In this document: positions 22,189 through 32,004 of the stretch, piece after piece
How the letters are laid out: each line of letters starts with the position of its first letter
Numbering within the stretch: position 1 is the stretch's first letter
Origin: Reticulitermes speratus
Lineage: Eukaryota > Arthropoda > Insecta > Blattodea > Rhinotermitidae
Assembly (NCBI GenBank): GCA_021186555.1
Contig: JAJKFL010000014.1
Location: forward strand, 38,670,698-38,734,697
DNA: 64,000 nt
Direction of reading: 5' to 3'
The notes under the pieces: generated by a model
Databases searched by the model: none
The model's input: only the letters and a program-made list of their open reading frames with translations
What the model was told of the DNA's origin: nothing
Program-made: the position numbers and the translations under genes

Positions 22189-22766
22189 CAGGGTATACAC
22201 AAAAGAATGGTGCTTTGGACTTTGTCTGCTGGTTTAAGGGCCTGCACCAATCGCATCTTGTACGGTTTAAAACATAGCCGCTTACGCAACACCTTCCACA
22301 CCGTCATTTTTGGCATGCCCAATTCCCTGCTTCCTGTAGCCACTGACTTGCGGGGACTTCGCTGAAACGCCTCACGCACTCTTTCAAAGTTTTCATCAGA
22401 CACACGAGGTCGACCAGGACTCTTGCCTTTACACAAGCATTCAGTTTCTACAAACTGTCGGTACCACCTGCTTATGTTATTCTCGTGTGGTGCGTCTTTT
22501 TTAAACCGTGCACGAAACTCACGCTGCACTGTAATCACAGATCTGGACACCTCAAAACGGAGCACACAGAAAGCCTTCTCCTGCTGCAACGCCATCTTTG
22601 AAACTGGCCCCGCGGCCACGCAGTAAGCATGAGAAGCGAACTGCTGGTAGCGCATGGGAAACTTGGACAGTTGTCGTCGCTGACGGTGTATGTTGTGCCC
22701 GTGTAATGTGAGACATAAATTGTTTATTCACTTTTGAAACCGCACCATTCTTTTGTGTATGCCCTG
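22189..22766 (-). mobile_element. Internally deleted Tc1/mariner-like element, N-terminal part kept
   Basis: Terminal inverted repeats CAGGGTATACACAAAAGAAT and (other end) CAGGGCATACACAAAAGAAT are flanked by TA (22187-22188, 22767-22768). It carries the N-terminal part of a transposase on the minus strand and then jumps to the far terminus, so the catalytic domain is missing. The termini match the palindromic MITE at 10024-10101. Confidence 0.85.
22205..22595 (-). pseudogene. Transposase N-terminal helix-turn-helix region (catalytic domain deleted)
   Basis: From Met at 22595 the minus strand reads MALQQEKAFCVLRFE, then VQREFRARF, ISRWYRQFVETECLC, GKSPGRPRVSDEN, VREAFQRSPRKSV and KMTVWKVLRKRLCFKPYK. 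This is the DNA-binding N-terminus of insect Tc1/mariner-type transposases (the DUF4817-like class). About 130 codons are left, against 300 or more in complete transposases. The frame runs into the terminal repeat at about 22205. The role would have been binding the element ends; without DDE residues it cannot cut or join. Confidence 0.8.
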
Positions 22767-22980
22767 TATATATGCAAATACGTTTCCACAGCAACTAAAA
22801 TACACTACAAACAATAATGAGTGTGTAAGTGATACAATAATATAGTGCATAACCTATAGCAAGTGTTTTAAAACGTATCGATCTACGGAGTGATAAAGTA
22901 AGATTGGTGAGATAAGACGTTGACCATATACCTCTACAGAGGATTAACATATGTACGTGTTTTGAGAACAGGCAGTTGTG

Positions 22981-23026
22981 ACCCCCCTGAAGATGGCTCA
23001 TTGGTGAGCCGAAACATGTCGGGGCT
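22981..23026 (+). ncRNA. Hammerhead-like motif HHR3
   Basis: The plus strand reads CCCC-CTGAAGA-T-GGCTCA.TTGG.TGAGCC-GAAAC-AT-GTC-GGGG. The core is at 22987-22993 and 23011-23014, with cleavage expected after C23020. Helix I is four G-C pairs and stem II six perfect pairs with a tetraloop. It is the cleanest of the set. 'gtgcatttagttggtg' follows about 50 bp downstream. Confidence 0.75.
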
Positions 23027-23099
23027 TTTTATCAAACATTTTTAGAATATTTTAGTGTTTTATAAACAGGTGCATTTAGTTGGTGAATAACATTGTCTA

Positions 23100-23740
23100 A
23101 TTCTAACCAGCTTCACTCTTTCGTCTTTTGCACTTTCCAGTAATGATGTGGGCGCAGACGGAAATGATATAGCTTTGGCCTGCATTATGTTCGGCGAATG
23201 TGAAAAAACTAGAATCTAAAACAGTATTTGCGCCCCAATTGAATTTACGCGTTCGTTTAGAAGATAATTTTATTAATGCATGCATTTGTGAAATTGGAAC
23301 TGATTTTCTAATAATTATCAGGACGAGAATTCCGTCTGTTGCGTGCACAATAAAGTCAGTTCTTATGCCACTTATGTTGCAAGTGCCAGTGGTTGAACAT
23401 CGCGCGTCTAATCACTAATGTTATCTTGACACTTTGTATGGTAACCAAATATAAAGTCTGTCATGCGCTGAGACTTGCAGCTTGTGGGCGGGAAATGTGA
23501 AATACGTAAAAAAATTATAGTAGGGAAGTTCCGAGGATAGAGTTTTTTAGAGATAATTGAGCGTAGATGGGAAAACAATATGATCGGCCGGAACTTGTAA
23601 GAGTGTGAAAACTGTGAAATGCTTAAAAATTTGTGGTTGGAAATCTTTTTTTTAGAGAGAAGTAGGCGTAGATGGGAAGATAATTTTAAAGTGATTTTTC
23701 TTTATACACTATTGTTCGTTTTGTACCTTGTCGACAGTCA
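23100..23740. other. No gene; two tiny LINE shards
   Basis: 'gcgtagatgggaaaac' near 23563 and 'aggcgtagatgggaagata' near 23664 resemble the RRRWEDNIK segment of LINE C-termini seen at 35.0 and 63.6 kb. Nothing else is recognised. Confidence 0.4.
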
Positions 23741-23812
23741 ACTCACAATATTCAGTCCAACAAAATACACTATACTGTTCCCACATATTTTATATTACAA
23801 TATCACATTGAA

Positions 23813-23857
23813 CACTGCTACATGTTTCGATCCTATATGCTATAATCATCACGGAAT
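23813..23857 (-). ncRNA. Degenerate hammerhead-like motif
   Basis: The minus strand has GTGATGA (C3 changed to G), a stem, then GAAACATGTA. Downstream on the same strand is 'agtgtattttgttggactg', which continues 'aatattgtgagttgac' and matches the unit of the 28-bp array. Confidence 0.5.
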
Positions 23858-24105
23858 CACATTAAAGTAACACTGACCAAAACCGGACTAGCAATCGCTG
23901 TACACAATAAAATAATGTGAGAAATTTAGCTAGTTAGAAAGTAGATATTTGTTACAAAAGACTAAAGTTTTCTTTAACATTAATTTCCAGTATACCAGGA
24001 GCCATAATACAACAGACGCCTACATTTTAAGTATATATATATATTTAGATTTATTTTAAAATATTATTACAGTAAAAATTAATGTGTTTTTTGTATGTTA
24101 AACTA

Positions 24106-24679
24106 CAGTGTGTCCACAAAGTCCCATCGGGGTTTTGAAAAATTGTGGCGCGCAGACAAATTGAGCTAGCCACATGCGGTTTGCGACAGATTACAGTGAA
24201 ACTCTGGAAGTTTTGTTACTGACCTCAATAGACCTCGATGTGGTCTCCCTTGGTAGCACGGAGAACGTCCAGACGATATTCGAGCTCTTGCCATGTTCTG
24301 TGGAGCAAGTCCGCTGGAATAGCCGAGATCGCATTCCTGATACGGGTCTTCAGGTCATCAAGTCATCTGTTGGCGGCAAAAAAAAACTTCCAGAGTTTCA
24401 CTGTAATCTGCCGAAAACCGCATGTTGCTAGCTCAATTTGTTTGCGCGCCACAATTTTTCAAAATCCCGAAGGGAGTTTGTGGACACCGCTGGAATAGCC
24501 GAGATCGCATTCCTGATACGGGTCTTCCAGAGTTTCACTGTAATCTGCCGCAAACCGCATGTGGCAAAAAAAAACTTCCAGAGTTTCACTGTAATCTGCC
24601 GCAAACCGAATGTGGCTAGCTCAATTTGTTTGCGCGCCACAATTTTTCAAAACCCCGAAGGGACTTTGTGAACACACTG
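24106..24679 (-). mobile_element. Tc1/mariner-like MITE with long TIRs and a duplicated right end
   Basis: The left end CAGTGTGTCCACAAAG and the right end CTTTGTGAACACACTG are flanked by TA. Inverted similarity extends for over 100 bp, including 'tgtggcgcgca' and 'ttacagtgaaactctgg'. A second right end finishes near 24484 and is followed by another partial copy. The structure is a tandem dimer of a deleted element. It keeps the C-terminus of a transposase. Confidence 0.8.
24225..24362 (-). pseudogene. Transposase C-terminal fragment
   Basis: The minus strand reads DDLKTRIRNAISAIPADL, LHRTWQELEYRLDVLRA, TKGDHIEVY and stop (24225-24227). This matches the usual C-terminal pattern of the same insect transposase class whose N-terminus is at 22.2 kb. 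Part of it is repeated at about 24488-24530. Confidence 0.7.
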
Positions 24680-24689
24680 TATTTTAATT

Positions 24690-25220
24690 CAGCTGAATTG
24701 TGTTTTATTCCCGGTTGCGTGTTGATCTTCTATTCAATAATTAACTTGTACGAGGTGTGTTGACTCTTGTAGTTCTGCGTTATTGTATCTGTTGTTCTGA
24801 TCCCACTTCTTATGATCTATAAAACAATTCAGGTGTCTCGTTATGTGTGTTATTTTTATTTAAAGTCTTCCTTGTTCAATGGGTATTTGGTACGTGTATT
24901 CTTCTGTGCTTTTGCACACCTCGTGTGTTCGTAACGCACGGTGACCCAAATCAACGAGGTACCCGAAAGGTTTTATAGAATATAGAAAGTTGAATCGGAA
25001 CATCTCATGTAATATTTAATTCCGTGCATGTGGGATTTGTGGTGGACAAAGAGGTTTGCTTTTCTCTAGGTACTTGTTTTGTCCCCTGTCAATTATCATT
25101 TCTCCGATGCTCCCAGTAGAGAAATGTAATTTCACCATACCACGAGATAATACAAATGCAAGAGATGTTTCGTTCTTGTCACCGAAAGATTTCCGGAGTG
25201 CACTCCTGCGTACACAATAT
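24690..25220. other. No gene; SINE-E shard at about 25025-25125
   Basis: 'catgtgggatttgtggtgga' at 25028 and 'ccctgtcaattatcatttct' match the SINE-E body with decay. The rest is unassigned. Confidence 0.45.
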
Positions 25221-25281
25221 TCTTATTTCAGAAATCAAGTCAAAAATTCGCCCAAAAACAACTAAATTCCATTTATTATAC

Positions 25282-25326
25282 AGAACTACATGTTTCGACC
25301 TATTTCAAGTCATCCCCAGGTTCAAA
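25282..25326 (-). ncRNA. Degenerate hammerhead-like motif (left arm)
   Basis: The minus strand reads CTGGGGA where CTGANGA is expected (A6 changed to G), followed by a stem and GAAACATGTA. Helix I pairs GAAC with GTTC. Confidence 0.5.
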
Positions 25327-25393
25327 ATTTGTGTTTAAAACATATTGAGGAAGGACTTATATTCCTTCCTCAGTATGTTTTAAACACAAATTT

Positions 25394-25436
25394 TGAACCT
25401 GAGGATGAAATGAAATAAGTCGAAACATGTAGTTCT
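25394..25436 (+). ncRNA. Hammerhead-like motif HHR4 (right arm)
   Basis: The plus strand reads GAAC-CTGAGGA-TGAAATGAAATAAGTC-GAAAC-AT-GTA-GTTC. The core is complete, helix I has four perfect pairs, stem II is weak and H17 is A (25431). Confidence 0.6.
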
Positions 25437-25559
25437 GTACAATAAATGGAATTTAGTTGTATTTGAATGGATTTTGACTTGATTTCTGTTATAAAGAACG
25501 CCGCAACGGGATGACATCCCTTAAAATATTCTTATTTGGTAAAGACCTCTAAACATATA

Positions 25560-26113
25560 CAGGGTGGGTGGGAAGTAAGTAGGCATTAAATAACTGTCGA
25601 GGCACACGATAGTACGGTATTAGAGAAAGACTTGAATTTTCGCCCGTGGAAACCCCATTACGTGCAGCAGCTGACACCTGAAAACTGTGACCGCAGAATG
25701 GAATCTGGGGAGTTGATGCTGGGTTGGCACGAGGATTGGCCACAACTGTTTGAAAACATTCTCTGGAGCGACGAGGCCGTTTTCCATATCGGCGGTTTCG
25801 TCAATCGACATAATTGCCATTACTGGGCGGCACACGATCTCGAAGTGACGGTGGAGAAGATGCAAAATCGTCCAAAAGTGACCGTGTGGTGCGGAATGAC
25901 GGCCACTAGGGTCATCGGCGCATATCTTCTGCATGACACCATGAATGCCGACCGCTACCTTCAGATGCCGCCGGTGCCTACATTGAATTTTAAGCTATGC
26001 GTCCATATTGCCATTTAAAAAGGTACATGGAACAATTATTTTCATTATCTTTGCATTGGAAATATAGAGGTTATAACCATTTCTAAATGCCTACTTACTT
26101 CCCACCCACCCTG
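25560..26113 (+). mobile_element. Internally deleted Tc1/mariner-like element, DDE middle part kept
   Basis: Perfect 28-bp inverted repeats begin CAGGGTGGGTGGGAAGTAAG and are flanked by TA (25558-25559, 26114-26115). The inside encodes only the central part of a transposase. Confidence 0.9.
25620..25970 (+). pseudogene. Transposase catalytic-core fragment
   Basis: The plus strand reads LTPENCDRRMESGELML, ENILWSDEAVFHIGGFV, NRHNCHYWAAHD, RPKVTVWCGMTATRVIG and LLHDTMNADRYLQM. WSDEAVFH holds the first catalytic Asp of the DDE triad, and NRHN..W and KVTVWC are family signatures. The second Asp and the third acid are beyond the deletion, so it is inactive. Confidence 0.8.
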
Positions 26114-26115
26114 TA

Positions 26116-27815
26116 CATTTGAAGCTAATGTAAATGTTTCAACGAAGCTGATGCTATAATACGTTTGCCGTGATCGGTGCTTATTTGCTTTAAACTTATC
26201 ACATATTCAGTATCAGCACTATACAGCGCACGAGTTTCATACATCAGCCCAAGAGACAATGCTTTAGTTTGCATTATGATGATGTGAGGGCGATTCATGA
26301 TATATTAAAAAATCGACCAAATTAATTCCACACCATTATAAAAACACAGAAATTCATATATTCTTTCATGAATTTCACATAAAAAAAATTCCACATGCGC
26401 GAAGTTAAATTATTGATTTAACGCTTTATAAACAGTGGCAAATCTATTTACCACCTGTCTTAGCTTTCACACACCACAGTTGTGTGTTTTGTTATTTTTT
26501 CTCGGAATTAATATAAATTTTTGTCTCTAAACGTGTGTCGTTGTGTGGCACAGTAGTTTGTACACGTGCTAAACACTTCAGTACTTTAAGCACGGACCCT
26601 TTCACGTCTCTGCATTCTGCAAACACACACACAGTGCATTTATGTATTTCAAATGTTCCTCACAATAAACAGCCATCATTTTCCTAAAAGGGTTGGTCTT
26701 TATGATGAACGTACAAAGCGGTAACTCTGTTGAAAAAAAAAACGAATTTTTAAATATTGTTTAGTTTCAGTTGATGGTATTGTTTTGGGTTTGTATAACT
26801 TGCGATATATAGTTTCCGGCGGTGTGGAGGAACGTTCTGCCTCCATCTTCAGGGTGACTTGATCTGGTTAGGTGGATGCTGAAGTGGTTGGAAAGAGAGA
26901 AAATGTGTCGGTTATGTGGGAGATTTGGAAGAAATCCGGCCAGTCAAAACTATGGAAGTGGGAGAATTATAGTTAGGACCGTAGCCAGTGGAGTGCAACT
27001 GCCTACAATGCATCCCAAATGAATTTTCAAAATATCAAAAGCAAACATGCTGATCAACCCCCTAAAAAAACGCGAGACACTCTGTCTCATCCAAGTGTTG
27101 CTTCCGTTGAACTGCTGTGGTTGGAAAAATTCATTTTCAAAAAAAATATATATACACAATATGTTTTGTGCAATGTTATAGAGCGCATTACGCAATTAAT
27201 GTGTCGATTTTTGCCGTGACAGAGGCACTTTTGAAGATTATGTATATATGTAATATATATACACAATAGACGTTACGATATAGCATTATGTACGTATATA
27301 CAAGTACATACATATGTGCACCCTCACTTGCAAGCGCTGCACCAACTGTGCTCATGGTCTGGCTACGGGCCTGATGATAGAAATAGTAGCGAGCCAATGA
27401 GAGCAAGGTCCAATACCACCAGTCTGTAACGATCATAACTGGGGAATGTGGAGACAGACAGACAGAGAGACAGAGAGACAGACAGACGTGAGAGGTTTAA
27501 TCTCAGAATTGCTTGTTCTGTGCAGCTCACTCGAAACAGACCACTGCCCTTCAGTTTGCATTTACTACTCACATCTGTGCATCCAATGTAGATTTACCAG
27601 AAGGATGATCGGGGCGCCACCTGGAAATCTTCACATGCATAACGTTGTCAGTACCCCAGTAATAAACTTAATGTCTCTCACCACTCCCCATCACTGTGTC
27701 CCCTATCATTTATGCTTCCAGAGTTACATCCACACTGTGCGTTCAGTCTGTGGAATGTGTCTAAAGTATGCACTTAAATCCAAAAGCATTTTGATCTGTG
27801 CCAGAGCCTGCTTGG
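26116..27815. other. No gene; weak repeat relics
   Basis: At 26590-26720 'cagtgcatttatgta' and 'aataaacagccatcattt' weakly match the 114-bp monomer. At 26810-26870 the minus strand has CTGAAGATGGAGGCAG..CCTCC..GGAAAC, a distant hammerhead-like word. The 134-codon ORF at 27446-27850 shows no family motif. A short 'gacagacagagagacagag' run is near 27460. Confidence 0.4.
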
Positions 27816-27819
27816 TTCA

Positions 27820-27965
27820 GGTAGTTAGTCGTCACTGTCTGAGCTCGTAGGTCCGGATTAAATCCCACGTTATTCCATTCGGGAATTGCGGTTCACAAAG
27901 TGGTAGTGATACAGGTTTTTTCTCCAATACTTCATTTTCCCTGTCAGTATCATTCCATATTTATT
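27820..27965 (+). mobile_element. SINE-E relic
   Basis: A degraded B-box region ('ggtccggattaaatcccac') is followed by 'caaagtggtagtgatacagg' and 'ccctgtcagtatcattcca', matching SINE-E in order. Confidence 0.6.
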
Positions 27966-28004
27966 CATTGACGCCATATCAATTTATAAATTGAAAATTC
28001 CATT

Positions 28005-28350
28005 AAGTAATTTTCAGTTTTTTAACCAACGAATTAATAATTTTTACGACATAGTGCTCTATATATACAATTTATAGTGCTATACTATATACTTCAAACT
28101 CAAGATATACACCAAGACATTTCAAGAGAAAAAAGTTGAAGAAACTTTTTATACTGGTGAATGTCAATGTAAAAAATTGCCTCAAACAGTGTAACGGTTC
28201 TGTGATAATAACAAATGGACCAGTGAACAGTGAAGTGAACTTATCAATGTACCGTGATGGTGGCCGAGTTACGGCCGAAATATATGTAGGGTGAATTGAA
28301 CAGAAATACGAAAATAAAAAGTGAATTCGTTGGTTAAAAACTGAAAATTA
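28005..28350 (+). repeat. Inverted-repeat-bounded hammerhead-like unit
   Basis: 'aattttcagttttttaacca' at 28012 is the inverse of the stretch at about 28328-28348 ('tggttaaaaactgaaaatt'), with 'acgaatt' / 'aattcgt' continuing the match. Between them lies the hammerhead-like motif at 28249-28295. Confidence 0.65.
28249..28295 (+). ncRNA. Degenerate hammerhead-like motif
   Basis: The plus strand reads GTGATGG (expected CTGATGA), stem II GGCCG..CGGCC, then GAAATATATGTA and a helix-I arm GGGT. Two core positions are changed, so cleavage is unlikely. Confidence 0.45.
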
Positions 28351-28351
28351 A

Positions 28352-29397
28352 TGTCAAGATGCACGGTGAAGACAACGTGACATTAAAGTCAAGATGCACG
28401 GTGAAGACAACGTGACATTAAAGTCAAGATGCACGGTGAAGACAACGTGACATTAATGTCAAGATGCACGGTGAAAACAACGTGAAATTAATGTCAAGAT
28501 GCACGGTGAAGACAACGTGACATTAAAGTCAAGATGCACGGTGAAGACAACGTGACATTAATGTCAAGATGCACGGTGAAAACAACGTGAAATTAATGTC
28601 AAGATGCACGGTGAAGACAACGTGACATTAAAGTCAAGATGCACGGTGAAGACAACGTGACATTAATGTCAAGATGCACGGTGAACACAACGTGACATTA
28701 AAGTCAAGATGCACGGTGAAGACAACGTGACATTAATGTCAAGATGCACGGTGAAAACAACGTGAAATTAATGTCAAGATTCACGGTGAAGACAACGTGA
28801 CATTAATGTCAAGATGCACGGTGAAGACAACGTGAAATTAATGTCAAGATGCACGGTGAACACAACGTGAAATTAATGTCAAGATGCACGGTGAACACAA
28901 CATGAAATTAATGTCAAGATGCACGGTGAACACAACGTGAAATTAATGTCAAGATGCACGGTGAACACAACATGAAATTAATGTCAAGATGCACGGTGAA
29001 CACAACGTGAAATTAATGTCAAGATGCACGGTGAAGACAACGTGACATTAATGTCAAGATGCACGGTGAAAACAACGTGAAATTAATGTCAAGATGCACG
29101 GTGAAGACAACGTGACATTAAAGTCAAGATGCACGGTGAAGACAACGTGACATTAATGTCAAGATGCACGGTGAAGACAATGTGAAATTAATGTCAAGAT
29201 GCACGGTGAACACAACGTGAAATTAATGTCAAGATGCACGGTGAACACAACGTGAAATTAATGTCAAGATGCACGGTGAACACAACGTGAAATTAATGTC
29301 AAGATGCACGGTGAACACAACGTGACATTAATGTCAAGATGCACAGTGAAGACAACGTGACATTAATGTCAAGATGCACGGTGAACACAACGTGAAA
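28352..29397 (+). repeat. 35-bp minisatellite array (about 30 units)
   Basis: 'acaacgtga' falls at 28442, 28477 and 28512, an exact 35-bp period. The unit is 'aatgtcaagatgcacggtg' + 'aagacaacgtgacatt'. Variants (gac/aac/cac; gac/aaa; aat/aaa) combine into longer repeats. The word ATGCACGGTGA recurs singly near hammerhead-like motifs elsewhere. The array begins about 60 bp beyond the motif at 28249. Confidence 0.95.
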
Positions 29398-29399
29398 TG

Positions 29400-30180
29400 C
29401 ATTAAGTACCTCCCACTCTACATATGTGCCGGTCCTGTTGGTAGACAATCAAGACAGGCGGAGACGTTAGGTGGAATGAGACAGACACTTTAAATCCTTT
29501 TGGACAGGCTTATTAACAGGCAACTGTCTTGTAAAATCTGTTTAATTATTAGGGTATGAGGAAAGGATCGTACGTTAAAAGCGACGTTTTGACGTGTTGC
29601 AACTAAGAGTAAAGGCTAACTTCGAGTCAGCGAGAGAGGTACATAGCAGGTGTTTGGACAACTTACGACATAAATACACCATCCAGAGAGCCTCTGGGGC
29701 TTACTCACCCTCTAACCTTCCTTTGGGGTTGAGGTGGCCGTATCGTGAACCTGAAAACTCGCCTGGAAACATAAGGATACCACAGGGCCTTCGAGGTTTA
29801 CTTTGGCTACCGGCTTATTTGTTCTCTCCAGCCTTGTGAACCAAAAAAACACTTTGTGTCTAACGAGAGTTATAAGTTTCAAGTTTTTTTGAACGGTTTG
29901 TGCGGTGTCATATCCAATAAAAGAGGCATATTCAAAACAACCGCTGAGAGAACCTCAAATTTCATTGGGAATTAATCTTATACGTTCCAAATAAAAATAA
30001 CTGGCTGTCTGTTAAATTAGGTTTTTCTAATATCACCCATCCATGGTGACATAAACAGCCACATGAAACACAGATTATGTAAAATTGTACTCCATACTAC
30101 TTTACCTTCGTAATATACTTTTACATTATTTTACATTTGCAGGACAAATCCCCGAAAACGAAGATCTTATTCTGAGATAG
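29400..30180. other. No recognised gene
   Basis: An 81-codon ORF at 29594-29839 (plus) has no motif I know. The rest is AT-rich and unassigned. Confidence 0.45.
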
Positions 30181-30185
30181 AGTTA

Positions 30186-30290
30186 GTAAATTTATAACCA
30201 ACTGATGCACAATTAAACCACTTTTAATTGGTGTAATTGTGCATCAGTTGGTTATAAATTTATTAATTCATAAAGATGCACGGTGATACT
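30186..30290. repeat. 29-bp inverted repeat followed by ATGCACGGTGA
   Basis: Arms of 29 bp (about 30187-30215 and 30234-30262, containing 'ccaactgatgcacaatta') are perfect inverses around an 18-base centre. At 30275 'aagatgcacggtgatac' matches the word of the 35-bp array. Confidence 0.85.
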
Positions 30291-30467
30291 AATATGAAAT
30301 TTTTGAGACAGAGGTTTGTTTGCAGCAAGTTACAAAACTCGTGACATACTTACATACACACTGCACTTTTTAATTTGTAATTAATTTTAACAATTTTAAC
30401 AACTGTTTTTCAACTCTACAATTACATATTAATGACAATTAGCCAATGTTGTGTTGTTTTGTCAAAT

Positions 30468-30510
30468 ACCGCCATGAAGATGGCCGAAAAAGCCGAAACG
30501 TGTTGGACAC
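30468..30510 (+). ncRNA. Degenerate hammerhead-like motif
   Basis: The plus strand reads ATGAAGA (C3 changed to A), GGC..GCC stem, GAAACGTGTT, with partial helix I (CC with GG). It lies in the same orientation as the motif at 28249, about 2.2 kb downstream. Confidence 0.5.
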
Positions 30511-30774
30511 TTGTTATATGATTGTATACTTTGTATCTAACTGTTGTGCAGTTGTTGAGATAAACATTGTAAAATTGTAAACAAATTGTAAAATTATATG
30601 TTGTCCATTTTCATATTGATCCTATAAAAATTACTTATAAATATAGTGTCATTATTTTATCTGGCAACTACTGTTTGCCAATTCCTGTCGGCATGTTGAT
30701 TGTACGTATTGACGTAACCCACAAATCCCACGGCGGACAATTGCGGCGCAATAGCGGTGAGAATTGATATATAA

Positions 30775-31212
30775 TAACCATTGCTCAACAGCCCTATATG
30801 GGCTCAGGCCTCCTCTTTTCCGAGGTTACTGGGTCGTGCGCAGGCAGTCAGGAGACTTGGGTGAGAAATGGCCTCCGAAGGAAGTGGTGCTCTGGATTTT
30901 TATCACCCTTAAAAATCCATCGACCTCGGTCGGGATTTTTTTTTTAACTAATTCCTGGGTTTTCCCCTTTGATCCCTTTTTGTTCTGTATTAGTCCTTTT
31001 TCGTCCTTTCATGTCACTTACGGTCCACAACCGTCTTTTTACAACATAACACAAATATCCATGCCCCCGGTGGGAATCGAACCCACAATCCCAGTAAGCG
31101 AGCGGCCGTAGTCTTACGCCTTAGACCGCACGGCCACTGGGATCGGCATTCGAACCCGCGAACCTTGGGTCCAGTGGCGAGCACGCTAACCACTAGTCCA
31201 CCGAGGTCGACA
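30775..31212 (-). mobile_element. SINE-F (tRNA-derived) split by SINE-C
   Basis: The minus-strand head (31210-31148) reads GACCTCGGTGGACTAGTGG to CGGGTTCGAAT. After the insertion it resumes with CCCGACCGAGGTCGATGG. Joined in mind, these give a cloverleaf-compatible tRNA-like head, because GACCTCG pairs with CGAGGTC. The body then runs to a 3' end, 'gggctgttgagcaatgg', resembling that of SINE-A, so both may use the same LINE. Confidence 0.85.
30936..31147 (-). mobile_element. SINE-C copy 2, inserted in the T-loop of SINE-F
   Basis: The 5' joint is GGGTTCGAAT|GCCGATCCC and the 3' joint is AAAAAAAA|TCCCGACC. The SINE-C head, B box and body ('gtgacatgaaaggacgaaaa') are complete. The split lies after T-loop position about 60 in tRNA numbering. 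Confidence 0.9.
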
Positions 31213-31274
31213 TTGACAGGCTATAGCCGTCTAAATATAACGACGCTCTATTAGATGATTGATGCTCTGAGTCA

Positions 31275-31305
31275 CACACACGCACACACACACACACACA
31301 CACAT
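31275..31305. repeat. (CA)n microsatellite
   Basis: About 15 CA repeats with one CG interruption. Confidence 0.95.
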
Positions 31306-31309
31306 ATTG

Positions 31310-32000
31310 TGTACATAGCCTGCGGAAAGAACAAATAGTACTTTTGCATAAAATTGGCATTTATTGTTGTAATGTATTTGAGGGTGCAGAACTAGAAGGA
31401 AATTTTTACGTAGGTAACTCTGAAGTTTCCTTTACCAACTTTTTAAATAAATTAGATTATTATTTTGGCTAAAGTAGTTGCAAATTTCTAAAGAACATAC
31501 TCTTTGCAGAGGGTGAAATGTGTGGGATGGGAAAGTAAGATATCTTGCTCGCAAAATTTTCCTCAAACTTTTCCTCAAGTCATTACTAGGATTAGCGAAG
31601 TGGAATGCAAATGTAAACTTAACTTTTAATTCTATTCTTTGGGGAGAATGAAATAGTACTTTCTTTACTTTACATTTAATACTTAAGATTCTGTAATTTT
31701 ATTAAAACTGGAAACAATAAGGAGTAAGTTTTAAAAATTATATAAGCCACAAAACTAAACAAATTTCTGAAAAATCAAGTCTTGAACAGAAGTACAGTTG
31801 ATGATTTAGTCGTGGCCTCAAAGTCCACGTTCTGAATCTTGTTATGAAAATTAAGTAGGATGAGATGGGCTTGGTATGTAGCGTGTATGGGACGGAATAG
31901 GAAGTTATGCAAACCCTCATCACGAGAACCAGAAGAGGAGAGATTATTTTAACCCGCAGGTGTGTATGAGAGGAAAATACTAACAAGAATTCTAAAAACA
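31310..32000. other. No recognisable gene
   Basis: AT-rich sequence without motif, leading directly into a truncated RTE copy. Confidence 0.5.
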
Positions 32001-32004
32001 CGGG

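Larger units (their letters stand above)
25226..25497. repeat. Foldback element with a hammerhead-like motif in each arm
   Basis: The left arm 25226-25357 and right arm 25360-25497 are inverted copies, sharing for example 'aaattccatttatt', 'cagaactacatgtttcgac' and 'gttcaaaatttgtgtttaaa'. The motifs diverge from the centre: minus at 25282-25326, plus at 25394-25436. Confidence 0.9.

Noticed and set aside
26810-26870. Hammerhead-like motif at CTGAAGATGGAGGCAG (minus)
   Set aside because: The interval between the two core halves is long and the GGAAAC side does not give helix III or helix I.
27446-27850. 134-codon plus ORF as a host gene
   Set aside because: It begins in a GACAGACAGAGAG simple repeat and shows no domain, signal or splice evidence.
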